Position numbers and translations under genes: made by a program. Positions 7,198-15,923 of a DNA stretch of 36,253 nt are shown in pieces (positions within the stretch are counted from its first letter, which is position 1; the number at the start of each line of letters is the position of its first letter). This DNA comes from an uncultured bacterium (lineage in GTDB: Bacteria > JAAXHH01). The notes under the pieces were generated by a model. The model saw only the letters and a list, made by a program, of their open reading frames with translations. It was not told the origin of the DNA and did not search any database. Location: contig CAJXCW010000018.1 in the NCBI GenBank assembly GCA_913051705.1, positions 1 to 36,253 of the forward strand, read 5' to 3'.

Positions 7198-7956
7198 ATG
7201 AGTGTAGGGCTCTTTATTCCCTGTTATATCGATCAATTCTATCCTGATGTAGGCATTGCCACCCTGGAATTGCTGGAACAATTCGGCGTTAAGGTAGATT
7301 TTCCGGAAGGGCAGACTTGTTGCGGTCAGCCGATGACCAATGCAGGTTGTGTGGATGATGCCCGGCCGCTGGCGCATCGATTCTTACATCTGTTCAAAGC
7401 CTATGATTATGTCGTAGCGCCATCCGCCAGTTGCGTAGCCATGGTACGCCATCATTACGAATCGCATCTGGGGAACCATCCTGACTACGAATCCTTGAAA
7501 GTTAAGACCTATGAACTATGCGAATTCCTGGTGGAGGTCCTCAAAGTGGAAACACTGGACCTCTCGTTTCCATATCGCGTGGGGCTGCATGAGAGTTGTC
7601 ACGGCCTGAGAGAGCTGCGTATGGGCCAATCATCCGAGCTGGTCGGGACGGCGTTCAGCAAGTCTCGGCAGTTGCTTGAGCTGATCGATGGACTCGAAAT
7701 AACCACCTTGAAACGTCCGGATGAATGTTGCGGATTCGGTGGGACGTTTGCCGTAAATCAGGAAGCCGTTTCCTGTATGATGGGCCTGGACCGCGTGGCC
7801 GATCATGAACAGGCCGAAACGCAGGTGCTTACCGCAACGGATATGTCCTGCCTGATGCACCTGGACGGTTTGATCCGGCGACAGAAAAAACCCATACACG
7901 TTATGCACATCGCCCAGATTCTGGCCGGCAGAAAACCGGCGGAGGTGACCGCATGA
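7198..7956 (+). CDS. lutA: LutA/LldE-family L-lactate utilisation Fe-S protein
   Basis: LutA acts with LutB and LutC in oxidation of L-lactate to pyruvate. The protein has two Cys-rich CCG domains: GLFIPCYIDQFYP with TCCGQPMTNAG in the first half, and GLHESCHGLRELRMG with DECCGFGGTFAVNQE in the second. These bind Fe-S clusters or link to the membrane redox chain. About 252 residues, near family length. The frame can also begin at the ATG at 7189. I prefer 7198 because the AAAGGA site at 7181-7186 is only 2 bases from the first ATG and because homologues start M-x-V-x-L-F-I-P-C. It overlaps lutB by 4 bases (ATGA), indicating translational coupling. Confidence 0.9.
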   Translation: MSVGLFIPCYIDQFYPDVGIATLELLEQFGVKVDFPEGQTCCGQPMTNAGCVDDARPLAHRFLHLFKAYDYVVAPSASCVAMVRHHYESHLGNHPDYESLKVKTYELCEFLVEVLKVETLDLSFPYRVGLHESCHGLRELRMGQSSELVGTAFSKSRQLLELIDGLEITTLKRPDECCGFGGTFAVNQEAVSCMMGLDRVADHEQAETQVLTATDMSCLMHLDGLIRRQKKPIHVMHIAQILAGRKPAEVTA

Positions 7957-9338
7957 CAACAAAATCCCATAACCACGCCGCAAAAGCGAAGCAGTTTATC
8001 AGCAACCCTGAGAAAGCACACTGGCATGATGAGGCGTTATGGTTTATCCGGGAAAAGCGGGATAAACAGGTCCACAGTCTTCCGGAATGGGAGCGGCTCC
8101 GCGAACTCGCCTCTCAGATCAAAGCACATACCATATCGAAACTCGGTTCGTATTTAGTCGCCTTTGAAGAACAAGCGACAGCCCTCGGCGCCCAGGTACA
8201 TTGGGCGAAAGACGGGGAGGAACATAATCGGATTGTCCATGGTATACTCAAAAACCATGGTGTACAACGTGTGGTAAAAAGCAAGTCCATGCTCACGGAA
8301 GAATGTCACCTGAATCCGTATCTGGAAAAGCAGGGCATCGAGGTGGTGGACACCGATCTTGGAGAACGGATCGTTCAGCTGCGTCATGAGCCGCCCAGCC
8401 ACATCGTGTTGCCGGCAATCCATATTAAGAAAGAGGAAGTCGGCGAACTGTTTCACGAACATCTGGGGACCGATCAGGGCGCAACGGACCCGGATTATCT
8501 GACTGAGGCCGCCCGGCATCATCTGCGGGAGAAATTCATGGAGGCGGATGCCGGGATCACCGGTGTTAACTTTGCTATTGCAGAAACCGGAGGGATTGTG
8601 ATATGCACCAATGAAGGCAATGCCGACCTCGGCGTCTCCCTGCCGAAGCTGCATATCGCTTGTATGGGATTGGAAAAACTGATCCCCCGTATGGAAGACC
8701 TCAGTATATTCATCCGCCTTCTGGCCCGTTCCGCTACCGGTCAACCCATCACCACGTACACCTCCCACTTTCATGGCCCGATAGCCGACGGTGAACTGCA
8801 CATCGTCTTATTGGATAACGGCCGGAGTGCCCTGCGACTGAATAGGGCGTTCAGTGAGGCGTTGAACTGTATCCGATGCGGGGCCTGTATGAACACCTGT
8901 CCGGTATACCGGCGTAGCGGTGGGCACAGCTACTCAGCGACCGTGCCGGGACCGATCGGCTCCGTTTTGAATCCGGTTCAGGATGCGGGCACTTACCACA
9001 GCCTGCCTTTTGCCTGCTCTCTGTGCGGCTCATGTACGGATGTCTGTCCGGTTAAGATCCCTCTGCATCATCAACTGTTGACCCTGCGAAATCATATCAG
9101 GCTTAAGGGTCATCTTGCCTGGGGTAAGAAAATGACCATGACCATGGCGGCCGGAGTACTGGGTTCTCCCTTTCTGTTTCGTTTTTTCGGCGGACTGGCA
9201 AGACGCGTCCTGAAGACCTTTCCGGGCCTGATGAATAACCGATTCAACACCTGGGGAAAACAGCGTGATTTACCCACACCTCCTGTTACCTCATTTGCAT
9301 CATGGTATAAGAAGAATCGTAGAGGAGATGGTGCATGA
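7953..9338 (+). CDS. lutB: LutB/LldF-family lactate utilisation iron-sulfur protein
   Basis: The 461-residue protein has the LUD domain (about residues 60-290, including ITGVNFAIAETGGIVICTNE). Two ferredoxin-like [4Fe-4S] motifs follow: CIRCGACMNTCP (Cys306, 309, 312, 316) and CSLCGSCTDVCP (Cys355, 358, 361, 365). The C-terminal region is the usual DUF3390-like tail. It transfers electrons during L-lactate oxidation in the LutABC complex. Length matches the family. Start and stop overlap its neighbours by 4 bases each (ATGA), so the three genes form a tightly coupled operon. No frameshift or missing ligand is seen, in contrast to other loci in this window. Confidence 0.95.
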   Translation: MTTKSHNHAAKAKQFISNPEKAHWHDEALWFIREKRDKQVHSLPEWERLRELASQIKAHTISKLGSYLVAFEEQATALGAQVHWAKDGEEHNRIVHGILKNHGVQRVVKSKSMLTEECHLNPYLEKQGIEVVDTDLGERIVQLRHEPPSHIVLPAIHIKKEEVGELFHEHLGTDQGATDPDYLTEAARHHLREKFMEADAGITGVNFAIAETGGIVICTNEGNADLGVSLPKLHIACMGLEKLIPRMEDLSIFIRLLARSATGQPITTYTSHFHGPIADGELHIVLLDNGRSALRLNRAFSEALNCIRCGACMNTCPVYRRSGGHSYSATVPGPIGSVLNPVQDAGTYHSLPFACSLCGSCTDVCPVKIPLHHQLLTLRNHIRLKGHLAWGKKMTMTMAAGVLGSPFLFRFFGGLARRVLKTFPGLMNNRFNTWGKQRDLPTPPVTSFASWYKKNRRGDGA

Positions 9339-9925
9339 GCAGTCGAGACGATATCCTGGTCCAACTGCGCCATAGCACACCGGAAGAGGAAGCGTATCCC
9401 GATTTGAATCAGTCGTGGACCACCTATCCTGATCAGATCGTGAAGTTTCAGGAATCGGTGGCCGGTGTGGGCGGTCATGCGGTGCGGTTAGATAGCGGGG
9501 CAGACTTGACAGAGACGATTACCCGGATGGAAGTATACCAGGCTACCAAGAAAGTGGCCTCATGCAGCACCCATACACGTATAGAAAACGTATCCCTCGA
9601 TAATATCTCTGATCCGCATGCACTGGAAGACCTCGACCTGTTCATCGCAGATGGCTCTATAGGCGTCGCTGAAAATGGGGCGGTCTGGCTTACCGATGAG
9701 AAGATCCCACATCGGGTCGCGCTGTTTATCACTCAGCATCTGATTCTGACAGTGGAAAGCCGCTGCATTGTTCATAATATGCACGAAGCATATCAGCAGA
9801 TCGCCACGGTCCGGCCGGGTTTCGGCATCTTCATCTCAGGGCCATCCAAAACCGCTGATATAGAGCAATCTCTCGTCACCGGCGCCCACGGCGCCCGCTC
9901 ACTCACGGTGTTTATTCTGGACTGA
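9335..9925 (+). CDS. lutC: LutC/LldG-family lactate utilisation protein
   Basis: The 196-residue LUD-domain protein is the third part of the lactate oxidation complex. Recognisable elements are the N-terminal MSSRDDILVQLR, the central DLFIADGSIGVAENGAVWLTD, and the C-terminal FISGPSKTADIEQSLVTGAH, the best conserved signature of LutC and related LUD proteins (G-P-S-x-T-A-D-I-E). Length is usual. The start overlaps the lutB stop by 4 bases. No terminator is obvious in the 57 bases before the next gene, so read-through into the pseudouridine synthase is possible. Confidence 0.93.
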   Translation: MSSRDDILVQLRHSTPEEEAYPDLNQSWTTYPDQIVKFQESVAGVGGHAVRLDSGADLTETITRMEVYQATKKVASCSTHTRIENVSLDNISDPHALEDLDLFIADGSIGVAENGAVWLTDEKIPHRVALFITQHLILTVESRCIVHNMHEAYQQIATVRPGFGIFISGPSKTADIEQSLVTGAHGARSLTVFILD

Positions 9926-9982
9926 TGAACGACATTAGACCAGGGTGTTTTTCATGATTCATGATAAGATGAAAGAAATGAC

Positions 9983-10648
9983 ATGAAACCGTTGAACATA
10001 ATCTACCTCGACAATCACCTGCTTGTCGTCAGGAAACCGGCCGGTCTGCTTGTGCAGGGTGATCATACCGGTGATCCGACATTGCTTGAGCAGGGAAAGC
10101 TGTATTTAAAAGACCGGTTTAATAAGCCCGGCAAGGTGTTTCTGGGACTGGTCCATCGGATCGATCGACCGGTGTCCGGGGTGATGGTCTTTGCCCGCAC
10201 CTCGAAGGCAGCCGGGCGGCTGGTGAATCAGTTCAGTACCAGACAGGTGAAGAAAAAGTACTGGGCGCTGGTCCAGGGTAAAACGGGCGAATCCGGCTGG
10301 ATGGAAGATCAGCTCTTACGACATGGCGTGACCAGCCATGTTTCTCGGGGGGGGAACGGACAGAAGGCGGAATTGTTCTTTCGTCGTCTGGATTGGCGGG
10401 ATGATATGTCCTGGGTAGAAATCGATCTGCATACCGGCCGTCATCATCAAATTCGGGTTCAGTTCGCCCACCGTGGCCATGCGGTCATCGGCGATTTCAG
10501 GTATGGATCGAAACGGAAATTCCCCGAGCGATCCCTCGCTCTTCATGCCCGAAAGATTACCTTTACGCACCCAGTAAGCAAAGAACCGATGACATTTACG
10601 GCCGAGCCGGAATTATACTGGCCCAAGGCGTTCCGGAAAAAAGATTAA
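9983..10648 (+). CDS. RluA-family pseudouridine synthase
   Basis: The 221-residue protein isomerises uridine to pseudouridine in rRNA or tRNA. It has the N-terminal strand pair YLDNHLLVVRKPAGLLVQGD, the catalytic motif HRIDRPVSGVMVFARTSKAA (the Asp in H-R-x-D is the nucleophile), and ELHTGR-type ending IDLHTGRHHQIRVQFAHRGH. No S4 domain precedes the catalytic domain, as in the short RluA/TruC-like and YqcB-like members. Which nucleotide is modified cannot be told. It follows lutC by 57 bases on the same strand. Confidence 0.92.
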   Translation: MKPLNIIYLDNHLLVVRKPAGLLVQGDHTGDPTLLEQGKLYLKDRFNKPGKVFLGLVHRIDRPVSGVMVFARTSKAAGRLVNQFSTRQVKKKYWALVQGKTGESGWMEDQLLRHGVTSHVSRGGNGQKAELFFRRLDWRDDMSWVEIDLHTGRHHQIRVQFAHRGHAVIGDFRYGSKRKFPERSLALHARKITFTHPVSKEPMTFTAEPELYWPKAFRKKD

Positions 10649-10806
10649 TTGATTGGTCTGCCGGTCAACTGCCACGCGGCGTTGAGACACTGAAAGCGGC
10701 AAGGTTTTCGAAGCGTTTTGGATCGCCGTGAAATCGATGTCTGGTGCTCATATGTATATTACCTCATCGAAATGCGTAGAACGGGCCCGACGGAAAACAG
10801 GCTCAA

Positions 10807-11937
10807 TTATCTATGCCCGGTTTTCAACAGATAATTACGAAAGGCGGCCAGACCTATGTCCATGTCTTTACGGCCGAACCCAATACGGAATCTATCCTGG
10901 GGTGCCTCTAAAAGTTCGGATCGATAGACCGTAGGCGGCAACAGTAGAACACCGGTTTCTTCGACTAATATTTCACAGAATGTATTTGTATCCATCGGGC
11001 CAGTGTACCGTGGAAAGCCGACACAACCGCCATCCGATTCCGTCCATCTGAAAGACGCCGGGAAATCGTTAAAAAAAGCGGTCAACTTTCTCAAGTTTTC
11101 ACTGACAAGCGCCCGGTTACGCGTCAGAATTTTGTCCCGCGCTTTCAGGGCAATAATCGCCAGACGTTCACTCGGTGCTGAGTTACAGATGGATAGATAA
11201 TGCTTATATCGTTCCATACGCTGCAGGACATCTCTGTCTTTGGTCATGACCCAACCGATACGTAGCCCCGGTAAACCATAGGCTTTGGACATGACATTGA
11301 GCGATAAGGCCCGCTCATACACATCCGCAGCCTGTGGCAGTCTGATGCCGGCATCCCGTTCGAGCAGTCTATACACCTCGTCGCTGAACAGATAAATCCC
11401 TCTTTCGCGACAAAGTTCGACCAGGTCGTCAAAGCGATCACGCGGGATGATGGTCCCGGTCGGGTTGTTCGGGAAGTTGATCGAGATCAGCTTTGTATTC
11501 GGGCGAAGCGCGTGTCTGATCTGATCTATATTCAGAGACCAGTTATCATCCGGATTGAGCGCGACGCCGGATACCGCGCAAATACTCAAGGGTAATGTTT
11601 CAGCAGCCTGATAATTCGGTACGATTATGATAGCGTGGTCTTCCGGCGCCAATAGAACACGCATGGCGATATAAACCCCTTCTTCCGCCCCTACAAAACA
11701 CAGAATATGTTCCGGTTTTGCCGAGTCGTATGTTTGCGCTATTTCCATTCGGAGTTCAGGCAAACCAAGGGTTTCGGTATACCCGAGCCGGAGGGTTTCG
11801 AACAGATGGCGATCTTCCGGGGTGGCCATGGCCAGGAGATCCGACACGGACATGCTCTCCATATCGGAAGCCGTCATGTGGTATCTTGCCGTAAATTCCC
11901 ACTTCGAAAAATACCTCTCTAATGCAAAATCGCGCAT
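10807..11937 (-). CDS. class I/II PLP-dependent aminotransferase
   Basis: The 376-residue fold-type I enzyme shows INFPNNPTG (PLP and substrate-binding Asn), SDEVY (Asp186, pyridine nitrogen) and NVMSKAYGLPGLRIGW with Lys218 as the Schiff-base lysine. It resembles aminotransferases annotated as capreomycidine-synthase-like, a loose family, so the substrate is open. Its ATG is 3 bases beyond the stop of the Lrp/AsnC gene on the same strand, so the regulator and enzyme form one transcript. Lrp-family regulators often control adjacent amino-acid genes, and the amino donor is likely the ligand sensed. The 158 bases between its 3' end and the convergent pseudouridine synthase gene hold no clear terminator. 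Confidence 0.9.
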   Translation of the reverse strand: MRDFALERYFSKWEFTARYHMTASDMESMSVSDLLAMATPEDRHLFETLRLGYTETLGLPELRMEIAQTYDSAKPEHILCFVGAEEGVYIAMRVLLAPEDHAIIIVPNYQAAETLPLSICAVSGVALNPDDNWSLNIDQIRHALRPNTKLISINFPNNPTGTIIPRDRFDDLVELCRERGIYLFSDEVYRLLERDAGIRLPQAADVYERALSLNVMSKAYGLPGLRIGWVMTKDRDVLQRMERYKHYLSICNSAPSERLAIIALKARDKILTRNRALVSENLRKLTAFFNDFPASFRWTESDGGCVGFPRYTGPMDTNTFCEILVEETGVLLLPPTVYRSELLEAPQDRFRIGFGRKDMDIGLAAFRNYLLKTGHR

Positions 11938-11940
11938 ATT

Positions 11941-12390
11941 TCATATCCCCAGATGCTTCTGCCTGTGGTCCAGCACCATGTTGGACAGGGTGCGAACATG
12001 GGCCGGTAGAGTGCTGATTTTATTATACAGTACGTCCCGTAAATGAGCAAGGTCATGCGTCCAGATGCGGATAATCACATCGTACTCGCCCGTTAAATTC
12101 ACCACTTCGACCACCTCATCCATCGCCATTAAATCTTCCACAAATGTATCGAAATCATGCTGCTGATCCACTTCAACCAGAATAGCGCAGTGAATGCCGT
12201 ATCCCAGTACCTGCGGATTAATGACCGCCCGGTAGCCTGTAATAACGCCCGCTTCTTCCATACGCAGAATGCGGTCTCTCACACGCGTATGGCCCACTTT
12301 GAGTTGACGGGCAATTTCAACGTGAGAGGCACGCCCGTTTTTTTGAAGGAGTTCGAGTATCTTTTTGTCCAGGTCATCTAATTGAAGCAT
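11941..12390 (-). CDS. Lrp/AsnC-family transcriptional regulator
   Basis: The 149-residue protein has an N-terminal winged helix-turn-helix (LDDLDKKILELLQKNGRASH, then VEIARQLKVGHTRVRDRILR) and a C-terminal RAM/AsnC ligand domain (VEVVNLTGEYDVIIRIWTHD). The frame is open from 12438, but ATG 12390 is preferred because AGGATT lies 7 bases upstream and homologues begin near L-D-x-x-D. It leads a two-gene unit with the class I aminotransferase and is divergent from a class III aminotransferase. A perfect 24-bp palindrome in the divergent gap is the obvious candidate operator, so autoregulation together with control of both enzymes is likely. Confidence 0.93.
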   Translation of the reverse strand: MLQLDDLDKKILELLQKNGRASHVEIARQLKVGHTRVRDRILRMEEAGVITGYRAVINPQVLGYGIHCAILVEVDQQHDFDTFVEDLMAMDEVVEVVNLTGEYDVIIRIWTHDLAHLRDVLYNKISTLPAHVRTLSNMVLDHRQKHLGI

Positions 12391-12444
12391 GGTTTTAATC
12401 CTATTGGCATATTGATTATAAAAAAGTTTGCGTTTCACGATAGA

Positions 12445-12468
12445 TATTCAATAAATATTTATTGAATA
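12445..12468. promoter_or_regulatory. perfect 24-bp palindrome, candidate Lrp/AsnC operator
   Basis: TATTCAATAAAT is followed directly by its exact reverse complement. The site is in the AT-rich divergent gap, 55 bases upstream of the regulator start and 75 bases upstream of the class III aminotransferase start. A weaker A/T palindrome follows near 12505-12519. Symmetry and position are observed; the identity of the bound protein is inferred. Confidence 0.6.
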
Positions 12469-12542
12469 ATGCAATATAGTACAATATATTAGTACGTTTG
12501 GAAGTATTTATTAAAAATATTTGTTTCGAGATGGAGGTTGAT

Positions 12543-13856
12543 ATGGAGTTAAAATCTATTGGAATCAAAGCGGAAGCATGGATTGAACGGGATGAGAATC
12601 TGAATTCAACATCGTATACTAGAGAGTATCCATTGGTGGTGGACCGGGCTGAAGGCAGCCTTTTATGGGATGTTGACGGCAAGCGATATATCGATTTCAT
12701 GGGCGGTATCGGGGTGATGAATGTAGGACATCGACATCCCCGCGTCGTAGAAGCCGTCAAGAATCAACTGGATCGTTTCTGGCATATCTGCCTGGGAGAC
12801 TTTTATTATCCCCAAGCCGTAGAACTGTCGGAACGATTAGATGAGATTGCGCCGATGCATGATGGCACTCGTCTGTATTACGGCAACTCGGGTACAGAGG
12901 CGATAGAAGCCGCTATAAAACTGGCCATGGTCCATACCGGTCGAAGCAAATTTATCGGTTTTCTGGGCGGGTTTCACGGAAGGACGCTGGGCGCCCTTTC
13001 GTTTACGGCCAGTAAGGCGGTGCAATCAGAGAAATATCCTCAGGCATTGGATGTATTCCATGTGCCCTATCCTGATCCATATCGTCCCAGGATTATCAAT
13101 AACGATGTGATCGGCTATATCGAGAAGGATCTCCTGGAGGTCAAAGTTGCCCCGCATGATGTCGCGGCTATTCTCGTTGAAGCGATACAGGGGGAGGGCG
13201 GTTATATTATTCCGCCGGCAGATTTCCTACCACAACTGCGTGATCTGTGCGATCGATACGGTATGCTCTTGATTGTAGATGAAATCCAGTCCGGAGTCGG
13301 TCGTACTGGTAAATGGTGGGCCATCGAACACACCGGCGTGGAGCCCGATATTCTCGCATTCGCCAAAGGTATCGCCAGCGGATTGCCCTTGAGCGGCATC
13401 ATCACCCGTGAGTCTGTGATGACCTGGAAGCCTGGCTCACAAGGCAGCACATTCGGCGGTAATCCGGTGGCGATAGCGGCGGCCCTGGCCACGCTTGAGG
13501 TCATCAAAGATGAAAATCTGCTGGATCGAGCGCATGAATCGGGGGAATGGTTGAAAGCAGCACTACGTAAATTGCAGGACCAGTATCCGTATATAGGTGA
13601 TGTACGCGGCTGTGGTATGATGATCGGCATTGAAATCGTGAGCGACCCGATAAAAAAAACACCGGACGCTGTCCTTCGCGATGAACTGATTCGAGCGGCG
13701 TTCGACCAGGGTCTGCTCACGCTGCCCTGTGGTGAAAGCACCCTGCGTTTCATTGCTCCTCTAAATACACCTGAGGCTTTACTTGAAGAGGGGATGTCCA
13801 TGTTCGAACAGGCCATGAAGAACGTGGTAGATACAGGTCAGTCTGCGGCATTGTAA
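12543..13856 (+). CDS. class III aminotransferase (4-aminobutyrate/ornithine aminotransferase-like)
   Basis: The 437-residue PLP enzyme has all class III signatures: YYGNSGTEAIEAAIKLA (phosphate binding), GGFHGRTLGALSFT, LVEAIQGEGGYIIPP, the Asp246 motif LLIVDEIQSGVGRTGKWWA and the catalytic Lys275 in ILAFAKGIASGLPLS. It is related to GabT and other omega-aminotransferases; the true amino donor could be GABA, ornithine, beta-alanine or another omega-amine. Reading from TTG 12498 is possible, but ATG 12543 has a GGAGG site 5 bases upstream and is chosen. It is divergent from the Lrp/AsnC regulator and probably controlled by it through the palindrome between them. The 35-base gap to rlmG allows cotranscription. 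Confidence 0.92.
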   Translation: MELKSIGIKAEAWIERDENLNSTSYTREYPLVVDRAEGSLLWDVDGKRYIDFMGGIGVMNVGHRHPRVVEAVKNQLDRFWHICLGDFYYPQAVELSERLDEIAPMHDGTRLYYGNSGTEAIEAAIKLAMVHTGRSKFIGFLGGFHGRTLGALSFTASKAVQSEKYPQALDVFHVPYPDPYRPRIINNDVIGYIEKDLLEVKVAPHDVAAILVEAIQGEGGYIIPPADFLPQLRDLCDRYGMLLIVDEIQSGVGRTGKWWAIEHTGVEPDILAFAKGIASGLPLSGIITRESVMTWKPGSQGSTFGGNPVAIAAALATLEVIKDENLLDRAHESGEWLKAALRKLQDQYPYIGDVRGCGMMIGIEIVSDPIKKTPDAVLRDELIRAAFDQGLLTLPCGESTLRFIAPLNTPEALLEEGMSMFEQAMKNVVDTGQSAAL

Positions 13857-13891
13857 GGCGGTAGACGGATAAATAAAATGGTGATTGGGTG

Positions 13892-15025
13892 ATGGAAAAA
13901 CTAACCGTACCACAGGGCGCCTTCCAACTGGCCCGTTATCCTCAACGGAAAAATGATCCCCTTCGTGCCTGGGATGCTGCAGACGAATACCTCCTGCATC
14001 ATCTCTATGAGGAAAATCTGCTCGATGCCCGGACATCGATATTGATTCTCAATGATCTGTTCGGCGCCCTCTCCATTGCCCTGACTGATTATCGACCTCA
14101 GTTGATATCCGATTCCTACCTTTCCCACCAGGGTACGCGGGCCAACCTGATACGTAACGATTTGTCCACCGGACAGGTCCGATTGCTGAATAGCCTGCAG
14201 GATCCTGATGTGACATTTGACGTAGTCCTGATAAAAATCCCCCGGAGTCTGGCCTTCCTGGAGGACCAGTTGCATCGTCTGCGTGCCTGTCTGCATCCCG
14301 CCACCAGGATTATAGGCGCCAGCATGGTCAAAGGCATACATACCTCTACACTGAATTTGTTTGAGCGAATTTTCGGATCTACCCACACCTCCCTTGCCAG
14401 GAAAAAAGCGCGGTTGATCTTCTGCCAACCGACTATGGAGACCGAGCCCGGGACGAACCCTTATCCAAGTCGTTACACCCTGGAAGATACCGGTGATCAG
14501 ATCATCAATCATGCCAACGTGTTTTCACGGGAAAAACTGGATATAGGAACGCGTCTTCTCCTCGAACACCTGCCCGGTACTCCCGCGTCAAACACGATAA
14601 TCGATCTGGGATGCGGCAATGGCGTGGTGGGACTTATCGCAGCGGCCCGAAATCCAACAGCCGAACTGATATTTATCGATGAGTCATTTATGGCAGTGGC
14701 TTCAGCAAAAGCTAATTTCCAGACGGTTTTTGAGGGTCATCGTAAGGCGCAGTTCCATGTTACCGATAATTTGAACGACCTCCCTACCGGCAGCGCTGAT
14801 CTGGTACTCATCAATCCGCCTTTCCATCAGGAACGAGGGCAGGGCGACCAGGTTGCCCTGCACATGTTTCGGGAATCAAAAACCGTACTTAAACAACGGG
14901 GTGAACTCTGGATCGTCGCCAACCGTCATTTGGGGTATCACATCCAAATAGATCGTCTGTTCGGCAATTGTAGAACGATCACCGGCAACCGGAAGTTTGT
15001 AATTTTGAAAGCGGTAAAAAGGTAG
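13892..15025 (+). CDS. rlmG: 23S rRNA (guanine-N2)-methyltransferase RlmG
   Basis: The 377-residue protein matches RlmG along its whole length, the same size as the E. coli enzyme (378), which methylates G1835 of 23S rRNA. The N-terminal degenerate methyltransferase domain includes DPLRAWDAADEYLL, VLILNDLFGALS and GASMVKGIHTSTLNLFE. The C-terminal catalytic domain has the SAM loop IIDLGCGNGVVGLIA and the N2-guanine methyltransferase motif NPPFHQ, and ends FVILKAVKR. ATG 13892 is preferred to the GTG one codon earlier. The stop is TAG, showing TAG is a normal terminator in this genome. Similarity to gammaproteobacterial RlmG seems unusually close for an FCB-like host and may reflect transfer. 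Confidence 0.92.
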   Translation: MEKLTVPQGAFQLARYPQRKNDPLRAWDAADEYLLHHLYEENLLDARTSILILNDLFGALSIALTDYRPQLISDSYLSHQGTRANLIRNDLSTGQVRLLNSLQDPDVTFDVVLIKIPRSLAFLEDQLHRLRACLHPATRIIGASMVKGIHTSTLNLFERIFGSTHTSLARKKARLIFCQPTMETEPGTNPYPSRYTLEDTGDQIINHANVFSREKLDIGTRLLLEHLPGTPASNTIIDLGCGNGVVGLIAAARNPTAELIFIDESFMAVASAKANFQTVFEGHRKAQFHVTDNLNDLPTGSADLVLINPPFHQERGQGDQVALHMFRESKTVLKQRGELWIVANRHLGYHIQIDRLFGNCRTITGNRKFVILKAVKR

Positions 15026-15227
15026 TGGATCATGATGACATGGTCTACGGTCTGGCCACTCATTTATTTAAGCCGATGTGGAAATTTTCGAACAGGACCT
15101 AAATAATATTAAAGATTATTCTAATCCAGCCGATCCTCTTTAAGTATCATGCCTACTTATCTCTACTCATCTTCATCCAGAAGTGAGTCAAACGGGGACT
15201 TAAAATTGTAGAAAGAGGATTAAAATC

Positions 15228-15803
15228 ATGATTGCCTCCATCAATATCAGCCCCGGATTACAGAATATGGTAGACCAGCTCGATGATCTGCCCACGTTGC
15301 CGAACGTGGGCATTAAAATGATGGCGTTAATCGATCATCAGGAAACTTCCGTGCCGGAAATTGGTAATCTTTCAATATTTCCCACGGGAATTCGATGAAA
15401 TACTACTCCTGGTCAATGAAGAGGGCATGTCGTTTTTGGAGGCAGAACGGACCGTTCTGGATGTCACGCATCCTGAAATTGGCTGGTGGCTCGCCGAGAC
15501 ATGGAACCTGCCGACGGAATTGATCGACGGAATTGCCCACCACCATCAACCGGCTGCGGCCGAAAATCATCCGGAAATCGCCATGCTGGTTCATCTCTCT
15601 GATATCCTGTGCAAGATGTTTCAAATGGGGTCCGGGGGGATGAATTGATCCCCGATGTGGCCGAGGATGCGGTCACAATTCTGGCCAAAACACACCCCTT
15701 GTTCCACGGGCCCGGTGATCTGAATCTGGACAGCCACGAATCAAGATTCAAGGAAGAGGTGGAGGATTCTGAAACCTTTCTGAAGCTGATTAAAGCGGCA
15801 TAA
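15228..15803 (+). pseudogene. HDOD-domain gene with internal deletion and a second frameshift
   Basis: The gene starts normally: AGAGGA site, ATG 15228, and an HDOD N-terminus (DQLDDLPTLPNVGIKMMALI, then DHQETSVPEI). At about 15350-15362 the sequence jumps into another frame that reads KLVIFQYFPREFDEI. In HDOD proteins this comes after the H-D-I-G-K metal-site helix region, so roughly 100 residues are missing. The C-terminal half includes the family HHHQP motif. The frame is lost again at a run of six G (15634-15639). Adding one G continues into DELIPDVAEDAVTILAKTHP and a natural end at 15803. Intact relatives are signalling scaffolds. As sequenced only a 56-residue N-terminal peptide could be made. 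The preceding gap (15026-15227) holds no gene. Confidence 0.8.
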
Positions 15804-15923
15804 CGTTGGGGTATCTTGCCGTTCCCCATGATCTCTTGTAGGAGACGGCTTCTCTCTGCTCGCTATCCTCGGTCGAGATGACCTCTTTTTTGTGTATCAC
15901 GTAGTTGGTTAAAAACGCCTCTT

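Noticed and set aside
8154-8801. Open antisense frame of about 215 codons inside lutB
   Set aside because: Product has no recognisable motif and lies wholly opposite a well-conserved gene; it is a by-product of codon bias.
13202-14512. Antisense frames of about 200 codons opposite the class III aminotransferase and rlmG
   Set aside because: Both sense genes are conserved along their entire length; the antisense products are unlike real proteins.
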